Assembly: GCA_900095835.1 (NCBI GenBank)
Contig: LT608321.1
Location: forward strand, 2,505,765 to 2,569,764
DNA from: Ihuprevotella massiliensis
GTDB lineage: Bacteria > Bacteroidota > Bacteroidia > Bacteroidales > Bacteroidaceae
Direction of reading: 5' to 3'
Length of the DNA: 64,000 nucleotides
Every line of letters begins with the position of its first letter. Within the stretch, counting starts at the first letter, position 1. The position numbers and the translations under genes are program-made. Shown one piece after another: positions 53,901-62,495 of the stretch. The notes under the pieces were generated by a model. It was not told where the DNA came from. It worked only from the letters and a program-made list of their open reading frames with translations, and searched no databases.

Positions 53901-53985
53901 GTGCTGTGCCTTCTGCCAGGGCAGAGGAACAGAAACCTACCACCAGCATAAGCATCATGATGGTTCGTTGTAGAAATCTGTGCAT
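47920..53985 (-). CDS. Giant secreted M60/enhancin-like metalloprotease
   Basis: 2021 residues. Signal peptide MHRFLQRTIMMLMLVVGFCSSALA. Residues about 27-500 are repeated beta-trefoil or ricin-like units (YYRIMSRKTNLPV, GLYRIKNAQGQYW, HYLIRNVAYPNRVL). The catalytic part has VHETGHHYQ: His846, Glu847, His850 and Glu863 fit the HExxH...E zinc pattern of M60-like gluzincins, and CLESSNNLWSN follows as in that family. Residues about 1345-1620 hold four helical repeats of roughly 58 residues (AWETWRTADSTL-type). The C-terminal about 180 residues match the module of the 416-residue secreted protein and end FFNLAGQRVNASSATGVVI. M60-like enzymes cleave mucins and other glycoproteins, so this is probably a surface mucin-targeting protease; substrate is inferred. 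Monocistronic. Confidence 0.85.
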   Translation of the reverse strand: MHRFLQRTIMMLMLVVGFCSSALAEGTALAEGYYRIMSRKTNLPVHVHNRQLGYVSEQAGAENPNNIDLTRVWKVKLVNGKYWIINVSEGLPVQQHGLTNVTFSVGYSPADYYIKAATGTGSNGYWVISTNPEFKDKTLWHNGGSGLVQNWENPDGTNNHWKFEALNTEERKQVESFEQQWPKLEAGFLHLAQLREGGLYRIKNAQGQYWQENTQNNQLKTTTTTSSTDFSTLWIVEANGDGFAFRNAATSRYAAPVDGDKPLTTSLDNRKLWLDFKHSSENYYNISGNNTFADGSCFVFANNILKGGNARVKTTQKNEKKEDVTVFSPNTAADWQLEKPTDVSEDDIKAEIRKKTNAAFVPVENKHYLIRNVAYPNRVLTVRSTSTNVMGDVRNEREMGQIWTFVKVDGKWAIRSVVNQHFVGNSAGRSANYQMTESQAPFTIQQQDKWFPYLAFVGPNGGSLHCASSADFKVVNWDASATASKWQLEEIKLDEKALQAYNDKINTQNELKNNSQSYSEKLNKFFKDYACSELQDNYKAMTDEQFKAALKAENLPQLLIDMALRVKTNTWNSQNTEANHYEKFFRIQDYQSYSHPQKWARENKLMPITFNQYSQLTNPTGITIPEKEFVLLFVDKDTPNECELNAELVQGKSTTGSLTKLHKGVNVIYSDQTAHLYINYVINNVELKHTDQPKIRIHVEGGKANGFFDINTMKNADWDKLRKLKQYDFFTDDVIRLKSKHTIHSVSLSGVEEQQDKKNWIYNGEDKGIVGVLGKWDWVHTLEQEFFTPKRYEDRFNCLMFSTDASGLYAFPYGTFIGTVSSTFSYHEWAKGSQYDNAGNLWAVVHETGHHYQRLFNLARCLESSNNLWSNIAVWKRGASVSRLQNSQKLFDRFNNKKSWLDMDLNDRTRMYWQLWLYYVELGHKPTFFNELFDKFRENPIDFSNAKTDFLRFAQFCSEIAQEDLTEFFTFYGFFNKVGKNIPYKYNDDFYDKSYGAATITIDQADIDACKAAMKKYTKKNNNLIFIDERIRKTPATYEGAKPGEMRWGTIGGMDPGDNRVFGDVGHYEDFGKPGQPGTSAAPQAVLIDGRTVRIQGTGAVGYKVYDETGNLVMVANTNDFLIPNNLTLAKLTVNVVGGNGNEVKIIENGQVVEQYKKRFTFDNPANLTLSEGKDSPLGKYYIRKHESNNGKLYYLTPDGHPTDQLDNAGQFLVMASRFSGEYYLYSLGKQQWISYEPNKNYWGELGYHGEPNLFRWKDEMTQSQTWKITRENNYYKIALQKDSRVLWNWHGGINSKNSVGFYNSQTDAGSRWVFVPADFTTKYLALVKHADSIMVRDAAKAVNTAPYHQEFRNHLAKELERLTATEDDITALKSKLAAWETWRTADSTLTADASRVVNTQKLLNEFKAKLAATTLATSTDATALTTLKAQTTAWKTWLTADSTLAADASRSVNTQKLLGELKTQLADVSLVASTSEADLNKVKKQLPAWKQWLKADELLQKDANKAKHSLTFYNSFKTNVTNAAASTAATEPALQKLSEQMTAWPVWRDADSLVQIPPYGNPLNTKFRAPFTVLVEKDYTEVAQVQELKDFSRYFRLLVTADSLLSQTNPGYPLAKFKEMSGVEAWPLQDAAAEPKPDFGWEMYLETIPDMWAGPANRPQIKSDKEAYFMPEDGKIYRLRSYYDDRYITSEPANSSNDGIMTPLSLSKQVNNSTLWILQQDQAGKQYLAAASGKGYLSRMANKNHGSLSNEPAEISFGTARLIQDKGMHQQKVGTLYIRNAGMSLVGWKNDDAIGGHIGTDANPVWHQEHGIAGTSFYFDTVADATFTVTTYAGSNGNYATTQLPFAAKIPEGLIVYRVKQVAAEKNLELELFEGNVLPANTPVILSSETAGSFELHPTTWAAPLETKLQGTNLPLKASEKSSGMKYYALTIDDDTQELLFRLVENDVEIPGNRAYFTLPLGTPAASTLSFVLPPVVTKVKATATKNSASQKFFNLAGQRVNASSATGVVISQGQKMIIR

Positions 53986-54213
53986 AATGTAGAATTAAAT
54001 TATTGCTTTGATGTTTTATTTCGTAAGAATAAGCTATTGTCAGCGTTGTTTCATGAAGGTCTGTGTAGTTTCATGATGGTTGCGTTGCTCCATGGATGTC
54101 TGTGTGGTTAGATGGAGAAGCATAAGAGGGTCTGTGCCAAGTTCTGTGCCAAGCTCTGTGGGAGATTACAAGAAGGCAATTTGGCATTCTCTAAGATCAA
54201 CTAAATAGCTATT
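53986..54213. other. Upstream region of the M60 gene with short direct repeats
   Basis: CATGAAGGTCTGTGTAGTT and CATGGATGTCTGTGTGGTT recur about 40 bp apart (54053-54111), followed by TCTGTGCCAAG repeated. I find no clear TAnnTTTG box on the minus strand and no gene. Confidence 0.45.
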
Positions 54214-54246
54214 AAAAAAAAGACCCAAGCAACGCTTGGGTCTTTT
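54214..54246 (-). terminator. Terminator of tRNA-Met
   Basis: On the minus strand AAGACCCAAGC-GTT-GCTTGGGTCTT followed by TTTTTTT, directly after the tRNA. Confidence 0.9.
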
Positions 54247-54250
54247 CGAG

Positions 54251-54324
54251 TAGCGAGGCCGGGGATTGAACCCGGGACCTCAGGATTATGAATCCTGCGC
54301 TCTAACCAGCTGAGCTACCTCGCC
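54251..54324 (-). tRNA. tRNA-Met (anticodon CAT)
   Basis: 74 nt: GGCGAGG acceptor arm, D arm AGCTCAGCTGGTTAGAGC, anticodon stem AGGAT-TCATA-ATCCT with CAT, T arm with GTTCAATCC, and discriminator A. No CCA encoded. CAT could also be an Ile2 tRNA modified at C34; elongator Met is the default call. Confidence 0.93.
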
Positions 54325-54345
54325 GTTATTGCTGGTTTGCGAGTG

Positions 54346-54377
54346 CAAAAATACGATATTTTCTCTATATCACCAAA
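54346..54377 (-). promoter_or_regulatory. Promoter of tRNA-Met
   Basis: On the minus strand TTTG (CAAA at 54374-54377), 20 bp, TATTTTTG (54346-54353). Confidence 0.85.
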
Positions 54378-54523
54378 TAATTTGGTGGAAAAATGCAATC
54401 AATAGTTGAATTTCTAGTATTCGCACAGCTTTGGTGGGCTTTTTTCCTTGTATGGCTCTACTTTTGCATCGGATGATTTGCCTAAAATGGGCGGAGGACA
54501 AGGATCGTGGGCTTTGAAAAACC

Positions 54524-55468
54524 TCAAAGATTCTTCAAAGTTTGCTCGATGATGGCTAGTTTATCGTCCGTGGGCAACAAGGCATCAATCCAGTGGATGG
54601 GGCAGCCACGACGTTCCATGCCGCGAAACCACGTCATTTGTCGCTTGGCAAACTGGTGGATGGCTGTTTCGAGTTGCTGCACCATTTCGTCGTAGGTTAG
54701 TTGACCAGTGCAATGGAGGGTGAGGAACTTATATTCCAAACCATAATAGATGAGGTCTTCGGCTGGAATGCCTTCGTCGAGGAGGCTTTGCACTTCTGCC
54801 ACCATGCCATTTTCGAGACGCTGGTGCAGACGCTCGGTGATGCGTTGGCGACGCACTTCACGATCGAGGGACAGACCAAAGGTGATGTTGCGAAGGGTGG
54901 GGCAGTTGCGCTCACTGGCTCCGTGTTCGAGATTGTAGGTCTCGATTTCGATGGCTCGAATGGCACGTTTGGCAGTGTCCACGTCTGTGGTGTTGTGCAT
55001 GGCTTGTCCCGAACGAGCTTTCAGTTCGGTGAGAAGAGCGGTGAGCGCTTCGAGCGACTCTCCTTCCAGCTCTGCACGCAATGCAGGATTCTGCGGCACA
55101 TGGCTGATGTTGTAAGCGCGAATCACGCTTTCTAAATACAGTCCCGTGCCACCACACACGACAGGGCGAAGACCGCGTGCGCGCATGTCGCCCAAGGTCT
55201 CAAAAAAGTCGTGCTGATAGCGATAAAGATTGTATTTGGTGCCAGGTTCTTCGATGTCAATCAGATGATAGGGCACAGCGTGACCATCGATGAGATAGTC
55301 TTCAAGGTCTTTGCCTGTGCCGAGGTCCATGCGTCGATAGACTTGACGAGAGTCGGCACTGATGATTTCAGTGCCCAACTGATACGCCAGTGCCACCGCC
55401 AAGGACGTTTTGCCCGAGGCGGTGGGACCGAGGATAGAGATGATGTCTAGTTGTGGAGGATATTCCAT
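54524..55468 (-). CDS. miaA: tRNA dimethylallyltransferase
   Basis: 314 residues. P-loop SILGPTASGKTSLAVALA (residues about 11-28), EIISADSRQVYRRMDLGTGK, RPVVCGGTGLYLESVI and the C-terminal QTLEtype region with QFAKRQMTWFRGME, where the family has its tRNA-binding motif. It adds a dimethylallyl group to A37 of tRNAs reading UNN codons. Length is normal. It ends before tRNA-Met on the same strand and starts 40 bp after the end of the sulfhydrylase gene. Confidence 0.96.
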   Translation of the reverse strand: MEYPPQLDIISILGPTASGKTSLAVALAYQLGTEIISADSRQVYRRMDLGTGKDLEDYLIDGHAVPYHLIDIEEPGTKYNLYRYQHDFFETLGDMRARGLRPVVCGGTGLYLESVIRAYNISHVPQNPALRAELEGESLEALTALLTELKARSGQAMHNTTDVDTAKRAIRAIEIETYNLEHGASERNCPTLRNITFGLSLDREVRRQRITERLHQRLENGMVAEVQSLLDEGIPAEDLIYYGLEYKFLTLHCTGQLTYDEMVQQLETAIHQFAKRQMTWFRGMERRGCPIHWIDALLPTDDKLAIIEQTLKNL

Positions 55469-55507
55469 AGAATCAGTGAGCGGTTAGACGAGCGCTGGAT
55501 GGAAGCC

Positions 55508-56797
55508 TTAGAATTGTTGGAGGGCTTGCTCCAAATCGGCTACGAGGTCGTCGGCATTTTCAATACCAATACTCAAACGAATGAGGTCGACGGGGATGCC
55601 AGCGGCTTCTAATTGTTCGTCAGAGAGTTGGCGGTGTGTGTGGCTAGCAGGGTGGAGCACGCAACTCTTAGCGTCTGCCACGTGGGTGGCAATGTTGATG
55701 AGGCGAAGGGCGTCGAGAAAACGAACAGCGGCTTCTCTCGACTTATCCTTCAGACCGAAGCAGAGCACACCGCAGCTGCCATTGGGAAGATATTTTTGTG
55801 CCAATGTATAATCCTGACTGTCCTTGTCGCCAGCATAGTTCACCCAAGCCACTTGAGGATTGTTTTTGAGGAAATCTACGACACGACGCGCGTTTTCTAC
55901 ATGACGCTCTATGCGCAAATGCAGTGTTTCAATGCCGTTGTTCAGGAGATAAGCATTTTGGGGGCTTTGGCAGCAACCGAGGTCGCGTTGCAGTTGAGCG
56001 ACGATTTTAACCAGATACGCCACTTCGCCAAAGGTTTCTGTGTAAGTCAGTCCGTGATAACTCTCGTCAGGCTGTGTCAAACCTGGGAATTTGTCGGCAT
56101 GAGCAGACCAGTCAAACTTACCGCTGTCGATGACGCAACCTCCTACGCAACGTCCCTGACCATCAAGGTATTTTGTTGTTGAGTGCGTCACGATGTCGGC
56201 TCCCCATTCGATGGGGCGACAATTTACTGGGGTGGGGAAGGTGTTGTCCACCACGAGAGGCACTCCGTTGGCATGTGCAAAGCCTGCCCAACGCTCAATG
56301 TCGCACACACGGCAACCAGGGTTAGTGACGGTTTCGCTAAACACCAACTTCGTGTTGGGGCGGAAAGCAGCTTGGATCTCCTCGTCAGTGGCATCGAGAC
56401 TGACAAAGGTACAGTCGATGCCCATTTTCTTGAGCGTTACGGCAAAGAGGTTGAAAGTGCCGCCATAGATGCCGTTGGTGGCGATGAAGTGGTCGCCAGC
56501 ATTGCAGATGTTGAACACCGCGAAGAAGTTGGCAGCTTGTCCACTCGAAGTGAGCAAACCTGCTGCACCACCTTCTAATTTTGTGATTTTGGCAGCCACA
56601 GCATCGCACGTGGGATTGGCTAAGCGAGAGTAGAAATAACCAGACTCCGCCAAATCAAATAGGCGCGCCATTTGTTCCGTTGACTCATATTTGAAAGTGG
56701 TGCTTTGCACAATGGGCAACTGACGTGCCTCGCCGTTTTTAGGATTCCAACCTGCAGTGAGACAAAGGGTGTCGATGTGTGGATGTTGTTCTGCCAT
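55508..56797 (-). CDS. metY: O-acetylhomoserine aminocarboxypropyltransferase / cysteine synthase
   Basis: 429 residues. Cys/Met metabolism PLP enzyme: SGYFYSRLANPT, TSSGQAANFFAVFNI, DNTFPTPVNCRP and HSTTKYLDGQG with Lys209 as the PLP lysine. The overall length and the insertion around LTYTETFGEVAYLVKIVAQ fit MetY rather than the shorter MetB/MetC. It makes homocysteine from O-acetylhomoserine and sulfide in the cytoplasm. Lies upstream of miaA on the same strand. Confidence 0.92.
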   Translation of the reverse strand: MAEQHPHIDTLCLTAGWNPKNGEARQLPIVQSTTFKYESTEQMARLFDLAESGYFYSRLANPTCDAVAAKITKLEGGAAGLLTSSGQAANFFAVFNICNAGDHFIATNGIYGGTFNLFAVTLKKMGIDCTFVSLDATDEEIQAAFRPNTKLVFSETVTNPGCRVCDIERWAGFAHANGVPLVVDNTFPTPVNCRPIEWGADIVTHSTTKYLDGQGRCVGGCVIDSGKFDWSAHADKFPGLTQPDESYHGLTYTETFGEVAYLVKIVAQLQRDLGCCQSPQNAYLLNNGIETLHLRIERHVENARRVVDFLKNNPQVAWVNYAGDKDSQDYTLAQKYLPNGSCGVLCFGLKDKSREAAVRFLDALRLINIATHVADAKSCVLHPASHTHRQLSDEQLEAAGIPVDLIRLSIGIENADDLVADLEQALQQF

Positions 56798-56898
56798 AAT
56801 AGGATACTGTGAAGTTTGGTGATTTAATCGTCAGCAACTGCCTAATAACAATCTAACTTTGAGGAAGTGCAGTATGTGATGTGACGCTGATTTTTCTG

Positions 56899-56906
56899 CA
56901 AAGATA
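56899..56906 (-). promoter_or_regulatory. -7 box for metY
   Basis: TATCTTTG on the minus strand, about 100 bp upstream of the ATG; no -33 match. Confidence 0.5.
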
Positions 56907-57076
56907 GCGTGTCGTTTTTAGTTCTACCGAATTTTGTTTGAAAATCTCCTCTTTTTTCGAAGAAAATGGCGCACTTCAGAAGAATATTCTGCTGAGGCGC
57001 GCCAAACTTATTCTTTAGCCGAATGATATTCTAGTGCTTTTTTGTGCTTGAGCAGATGCCCCGAGATCACAATGTG

Positions 57077-58354
57077 CTATTTTTTGACTTGATTGGGTGT
57101 CTTTTCCTCCTGGAAGAGGAAGAAGAAGGCAATACCTACGGCAAGAGCATAACCAGCGAAGGTATACCATACGCTAGCCCAGTCACCAATCTGCGCACCA
57201 TTCACGTTTTGGGTGTGTTGGTTGACCACCCATTGTGCGCCCACCATGCCGACAGAGGCACCAATGCCATTGGTCATGAGCATGAACAGACCTTGTGCGC
57301 TGGAACGAATGGAAGAGTCGCATTCCTTGTCCACGAAGAGCGAACCAGAGACATTGAAAAAGTCGAACGCTACACCATAGACGATCATGGAGAGTATGAG
57401 GAAGATGACTTGGGGGAAGGCGGGAGTGCCAATGGCAAATAGTCCAAAACGTAGCACCCAAGCCATCATGGCAATGAGCATCACGGTCTTGATGCCATAG
57501 CGTTTCAGGAAGAAAGGTATCAACAGGATGCAGAATGTTTCTGAAATCTGTGAAAGTGAAATCAATAAATTAGCATGATCCACAAAGAACACTCCCTCGA
57601 ATGCCTTTTGGGCGCTGAAGCTACTGATGAAGGTGTTGGCAAATCCATTGGTGATTTGCAAACTTACCCCGAGCAGCATAGAGAAGATGAAGAAAAATGC
57701 CATGCGACGGTGCTTGAATAGGGCAAAGGCGCGCAATCCCATGGCTTCGACCAAACCTTTATGCTTCCTTGATTCGCGTTTGGCAGTGGGGCACTCCGGA
57801 AGAGTGAGTGCATAGAGGGCTAGAACAAGTCCCCAACCTGCAGAAACATAAAACTGCTGAGGACCGTGCTGCCAACCCAAGAAATCGACTGCCAACATAG
57901 AGATGATAAAACCGATGGTGCCGAATATACGGATGGGGGGGAAGGCTTTCACCGTGTCGAGATTATATTTTTCGAGGGCATTATAAGATACGGAGTTGGA
58001 CAAGGCGAGAGTGGGCATATATGCTGCCACACTGAGGGTGTAGATGGGGAAGATTTCCCAAAAACTAAACTCCGCTTGGCTGCCGATGATGCCCACACCA
58101 ATCATGCAGATTGCAGCGATGAAGTGGCAAATAGCGAGCATGCGCTGGGCTTGGATGAAACGGTCTGCCAAGATGCCCACAATCGCTGGCATAAAGATGG
58201 ACACGACACCTTGGATGGAGTAGAACCAGCCGATGTTGGCTCCCATGCCTTTGCTGGCTAAAAAGCCGCCCATGGAGATGAGATAAGCTCCCCACACAGC
58301 AAACTCTAGGAAGTTCATGCCAATGAGGCGAGATTTGATAGAGGTATTATTCAT
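57077..58354 (-). CDS. MFS nucleoside:H+ symporter-like permease
   Basis: 425 residues, about twelve membrane segments. N-terminus MNNTSIKSRLIGMNFLEFAVWGAYLISMGGFL with IGWFYSIQGVVSIFMPAIVGILADRF and the middle FPPIRIFGTIGFIISML are as in the NupG/XapB nucleoside permease family; the C-half contains SQISETFCILLIPFFLKRYG and FDFFNVSGSLFVDKE. Role: import of nucleosides with H+; the exact substrate is not readable. It is divergent from the ADP-ribosylglycohydrolase gene, with promoters in between, so a shared nucleoside-salvage role is possible but only inferred. Confidence 0.88.
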   Translation of the reverse strand: MNNTSIKSRLIGMNFLEFAVWGAYLISMGGFLASKGMGANIGWFYSIQGVVSIFMPAIVGILADRFIQAQRMLAICHFIAAICMIGVGIIGSQAEFSFWEIFPIYTLSVAAYMPTLALSNSVSYNALEKYNLDTVKAFPPIRIFGTIGFIISMLAVDFLGWQHGPQQFYVSAGWGLVLALYALTLPECPTAKRESRKHKGLVEAMGLRAFALFKHRRMAFFFIFSMLLGVSLQITNGFANTFISSFSAQKAFEGVFFVDHANLLISLSQISETFCILLIPFFLKRYGIKTVMLIAMMAWVLRFGLFAIGTPAFPQVIFLILSMIVYGVAFDFFNVSGSLFVDKECDSSIRSSAQGLFMLMTNGIGASVGMVGAQWVVNQHTQNVNGAQIGDWASVWYTFAGYALAVGIAFFFLFQEEKTPNQVKK

Positions 58355-58408
58355 TGTTGCAGATGATTGGTAGATAGAATGCGAATGATTTAGCTAGAAA
58401 TTGTCATG

Positions 58409-58439
58409 CAAAGATAACAGAAAATGAGATATTGACAAA
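58409..58439 (-). promoter_or_regulatory. Promoter of the nucleoside permease gene
   Basis: On the minus strand TTTG (CAAA 58436-58439), 19 bp, TATCTTTG (58409-58416). Confidence 0.75.
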
Positions 58440-58513
58440 GAGTGCCAACGGCTTTTCTCTATCGTCTTATTAAAGTTGTTTCGTATCACGTTCTGTTTCT
58501 CCATTATTTTGCG

Positions 58514-58521
58514 TATCTTTG
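58514..58521 (+). promoter_or_regulatory. -7 box for the ADP-ribosylglycohydrolase gene
   Basis: TATCTTTG, about 90 bp before the ATG at 58613; -33 element weak. Confidence 0.5.
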
Positions 58522-58612
58522 TTTCATCGTAAGCTACTGCCACTGACCTCATACGAATGGTATTGATCATAAAATGCGGTTCTCTTTTGTTTAATCCTAA
58601 TTCACGATAGAT

Positions 58613-59425
58613 ATGTTAGGCGCAATTATTGGTGATATTGTTGGAAGCATTTATGAGTTCGATAATATCCGCACTAAAGACTTTCCTTTTTTTCAAACCC
58701 GAATGGAGTGTACCGATGATAGTATTCTCACTTTTGCCACCGCAGAATGGATCTTGCGTGGAGGAGATGCTGCAGAATTCTATTGTGCATACGCCATGAA
58801 CTATCCATGCCCGATGGGGAGTTATGGAGGGATGTTCCAACAATGGGTCATTGAGAAAGCTAGAGGTGGAGCAGCGTTGCCCTATAATAGTTGTGGCAAT
58901 GGTAGTGCCATGCGCGTTGCGCCTGTAGGTTGGGCTTTTGATTCGGAAGAAGAAGTGATGATATGGGCTAAGAAATCTGCCGATTGCACCCACAACCATC
59001 CTGAAGGTGTGAAAGGAGCACAAGCAACCGCGATGGCGATTTTGTGGGCGCGACAAGGAACTTCGGCATCGGACATCGAAAAACGCATCACACAACAATT
59101 TGGTTATGACTTGACGATGGAGGTTGAGGAACTGCAGCAGCGTTATTCTTGGCGTGGCATCGATGGACAAGGCAATGGCGGAATTTGCCAAGACAGTGTG
59201 CCGCAAGCCATCATTTGCGCGCTCAAAGCAGATAACTTTGAAGATGCCGTCCGCAATGCGGTGAGCATTGGCGGGGATAGCGACACGATTGGTTGCATCA
59301 CTGGGGGAATTGCCGAAGCGCTCTACGGTATTCCAGAGGATATGCGCCAAAAAGCGATGAACTATATTCCTCAAGAATTTCAGAAGCTGCTCAGTGAGTT
59401 TGAAGATAAATATGGAGCAAAATGA
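58613..59425 (+). CDS. ADP-ribosylglycohydrolase family protein
   Basis: 270 residues. MLGAIIGDIVGSIYEF at the start, ECTDDSILT (Thr34, Asp35, Asp36, Mg ligands), GNGSAMRVAPVG, and SIGGDSDTIGCITGGIAEAL with the second metal site, the full ARH/DraG pattern. It would remove ADP-ribose from proteins, nucleotides or nucleic acids. Opposite strand neighbour is a nucleoside permease. Length is normal. Confidence 0.93.
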   Translation: MLGAIIGDIVGSIYEFDNIRTKDFPFFQTRMECTDDSILTFATAEWILRGGDAAEFYCAYAMNYPCPMGSYGGMFQQWVIEKARGGAALPYNSCGNGSAMRVAPVGWAFDSEEEVMIWAKKSADCTHNHPEGVKGAQATAMAILWARQGTSASDIEKRITQQFGYDLTMEVEELQQRYSWRGIDGQGNGGICQDSVPQAIICALKADNFEDAVRNAVSIGGDSDTIGCITGGIAEALYGIPEDMRQKAMNYIPQEFQKLLSEFEDKYGAK

Positions 59426-60059
59426 AAGATGCTATTTATTTCTTGAAAACGAGTAGAAACTTAGTGGTGAAGTGCAAAGCGCGCTTCGCCACTTTTGTTG
59501 TTTTTGAGTACGCATATCTACCTTCGCCGCTGTTGCATGAATTTCCTTCGCGCGCGCGTTATATTATAGTTGTGTGTTTATGCTTGAAAGTTGTCTATTC
59601 TAGCAATTAAAGGTTGAACTTCTATGCTTGCTGCTCTTCCATTTCCTGCTTTTTTTGTGTTTCTATTTGCTGTGAGAAATCTTCTCTCGGAGGGGACTGA
59701 AAAAAACTCCGACGTTTTTTGGAAAAAGTCCAACGAAATTTGGAAAATCTCCCACGTTTTTGGAGAAACGTCCGAGATTTTTCGAGAAATGTTCAACGTT
59801 TTTTGAGGAAGTGCCGATCATTCACTGACAATCTCCGAGAAATGCTCGAGAAATGATGCCGGTTAAGGAAGTATTTAAGGGACATAAAGCCCGTTTTTAC
59901 GATGAGATGGAGCAAAACACGGCAAAAGGGGACAAAAAGCCTCAAATCTCGTTCTGGGGAATTTGGGCGAAAAATGGGCTTTGTAGTATAATCCTGCGTA
60001 GTCTAGATTGCAAAATATCACTATCTGAAATTTTTCTGCGATTTTTTTTGTAGGAAGTC
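59426..60059. other. Gene-free stretch before the rRNA operon
   Basis: No convincing gene. A small GC palindrome (CGCGCGCG, 59551) and the fourth family B array are present; the rest is A/T-rich. Confidence 0.55.
59701..59853 (-). repeat. Family B 21-bp tandem array, copy 4 (intergenic)
   Basis: Read on the minus strand: AAAACGTTGAACATTTCTCG, AAAATCTCGGACGTTTCTCC, AAAACGTGGGAGATTTTCC, AAATTTCGTTGGACTTTTTC and AAAACGTCGGAGTTTTTTTC; remnants of units extend to 59853. Confidence 0.88.
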
Positions 60060-60090
60060 TTGGTAGTTTGCGAATCTTGCCGTACTTTTG
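60060..60090 (+). promoter_or_regulatory. Promoter of the rRNA operon
   Basis: TTG at 60060-60062, 20 bp, TACTTTTG at 60083-60090. Leader of about 270 nt before 16S. Confidence 0.75.
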
Positions 60091-60362
60091 CATCGCAATC
60101 GGGACGCAAGGGTCACTTGCTAAGATACAACGTGCTTAGTTAGATGAGACTTGACAACCTGAACGCCTGACAGCAGCAAACGAGCTGCGAAGTCATTGAA
60201 ACGATTACATAACAGATTGTAGAGAAGTACAAGGAACAATCAACAATGAAGCAGAAGTGCTTCGGGTAAAATGAATTGTACCGTCAATTTCTACTCCAAA
60301 TCCAAAGTAACAAGACAGGAAGCTGAGCAATTTATACAGAATCAAAACAAATTATTATATTA

Positions 60363-61888
<1,526 letters not shown>

Positions 61889-62049
61889 CTGGAAGTTCAG
61901 TTACCTGGTTACTTGAATGGAAATAAAAGAAAATGGTACAATTTAGAAGATTGTCACCTATACTTCTCGCAATAGGTTATGCTAAGCATAAGAGAAAGAT
62001 GAAGCCGAGCAGCTCTGAAGTAGTTTGACTTGCGTGGATTTTTTCTGCC

Positions 62050-62123
62050 AGTCCTATAGCTCAGTTGGTTAGAGCGCCACACTGATAATGTGGAGGTCGG
62101 CAGTTCAAATCTGCCTGGGACTA
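62050..62123 (+). tRNA. tRNA-Ile (anticodon GAT)
   Basis: Acceptor arms AGTCCTA and TGGGACT, D arm AGCTCAGTTGGTTAGAGC, anticodon loop CTGATAA with GAT, T loop GTTCAAATC, discriminator A. It lies in the 16S-23S spacer; the 161-nt stretch before it holds no gene. Confidence 0.95.
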
Positions 62124-62155
62124 CTTGCAAACGGAGCACCGCGCTCCGAAGATTT

Positions 62156-62229
62156 GGGGGATTAGCTCAGCTGGCTAGAGCACCTGCCTTGCACGCAGGG
62201 GGTCAACGGTTCGAATCCGTTATTCTCCA
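62156..62229 (+). tRNA. tRNA-Ala (anticodon TGC)
   Basis: Acceptor arms GGGGGAT and ATTCTCC (two G-U pairs), D arm AGCTCAGCTGGCTAGAGC, anticodon loop CTTGCAC with TGC, T loop GTTCGAATC, discriminator A. A short hairpin (GGAGC/GCTCC) separates it from tRNA-Ile. Confidence 0.95.
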
Positions 62230-62447
62230 CTCATTCTACTGCTCAGTCGCAATGATGATAAGACATCAAAGCATAATGACAGAGCAAGAGATCTTTGACA
62301 TATTGAACACGCAACAAGTTGATTCTTGTTTCCATCCATCGCAAGGTGAGATGCGAAAACAGAGAATCATCCAAGTAACGAAACAAAGGTAAACGAAAGT
62401 ACAGCTTTAAGTATATTCCCACCTTCTAGTTACGAAAGGATTAGCAA

Positions 62448-62482
62448 AGACTAAGGTCTAACGTCTAATTCCTAACGTCTAG
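62448..62482 (+). repeat. Family A heptamers in the 16S-23S spacer
   Basis: ACTAAGGTCTAACGTCTAA followed by TTCCTAACGTCTAG, ending about 14 bp before the 23S 5' end. Same unit and orientation as those found before protein genes. No matching inverted arm was found in the spacer. Confidence 0.85.
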
Positions 62483-62495
62483 AATAAGGAAAAGG

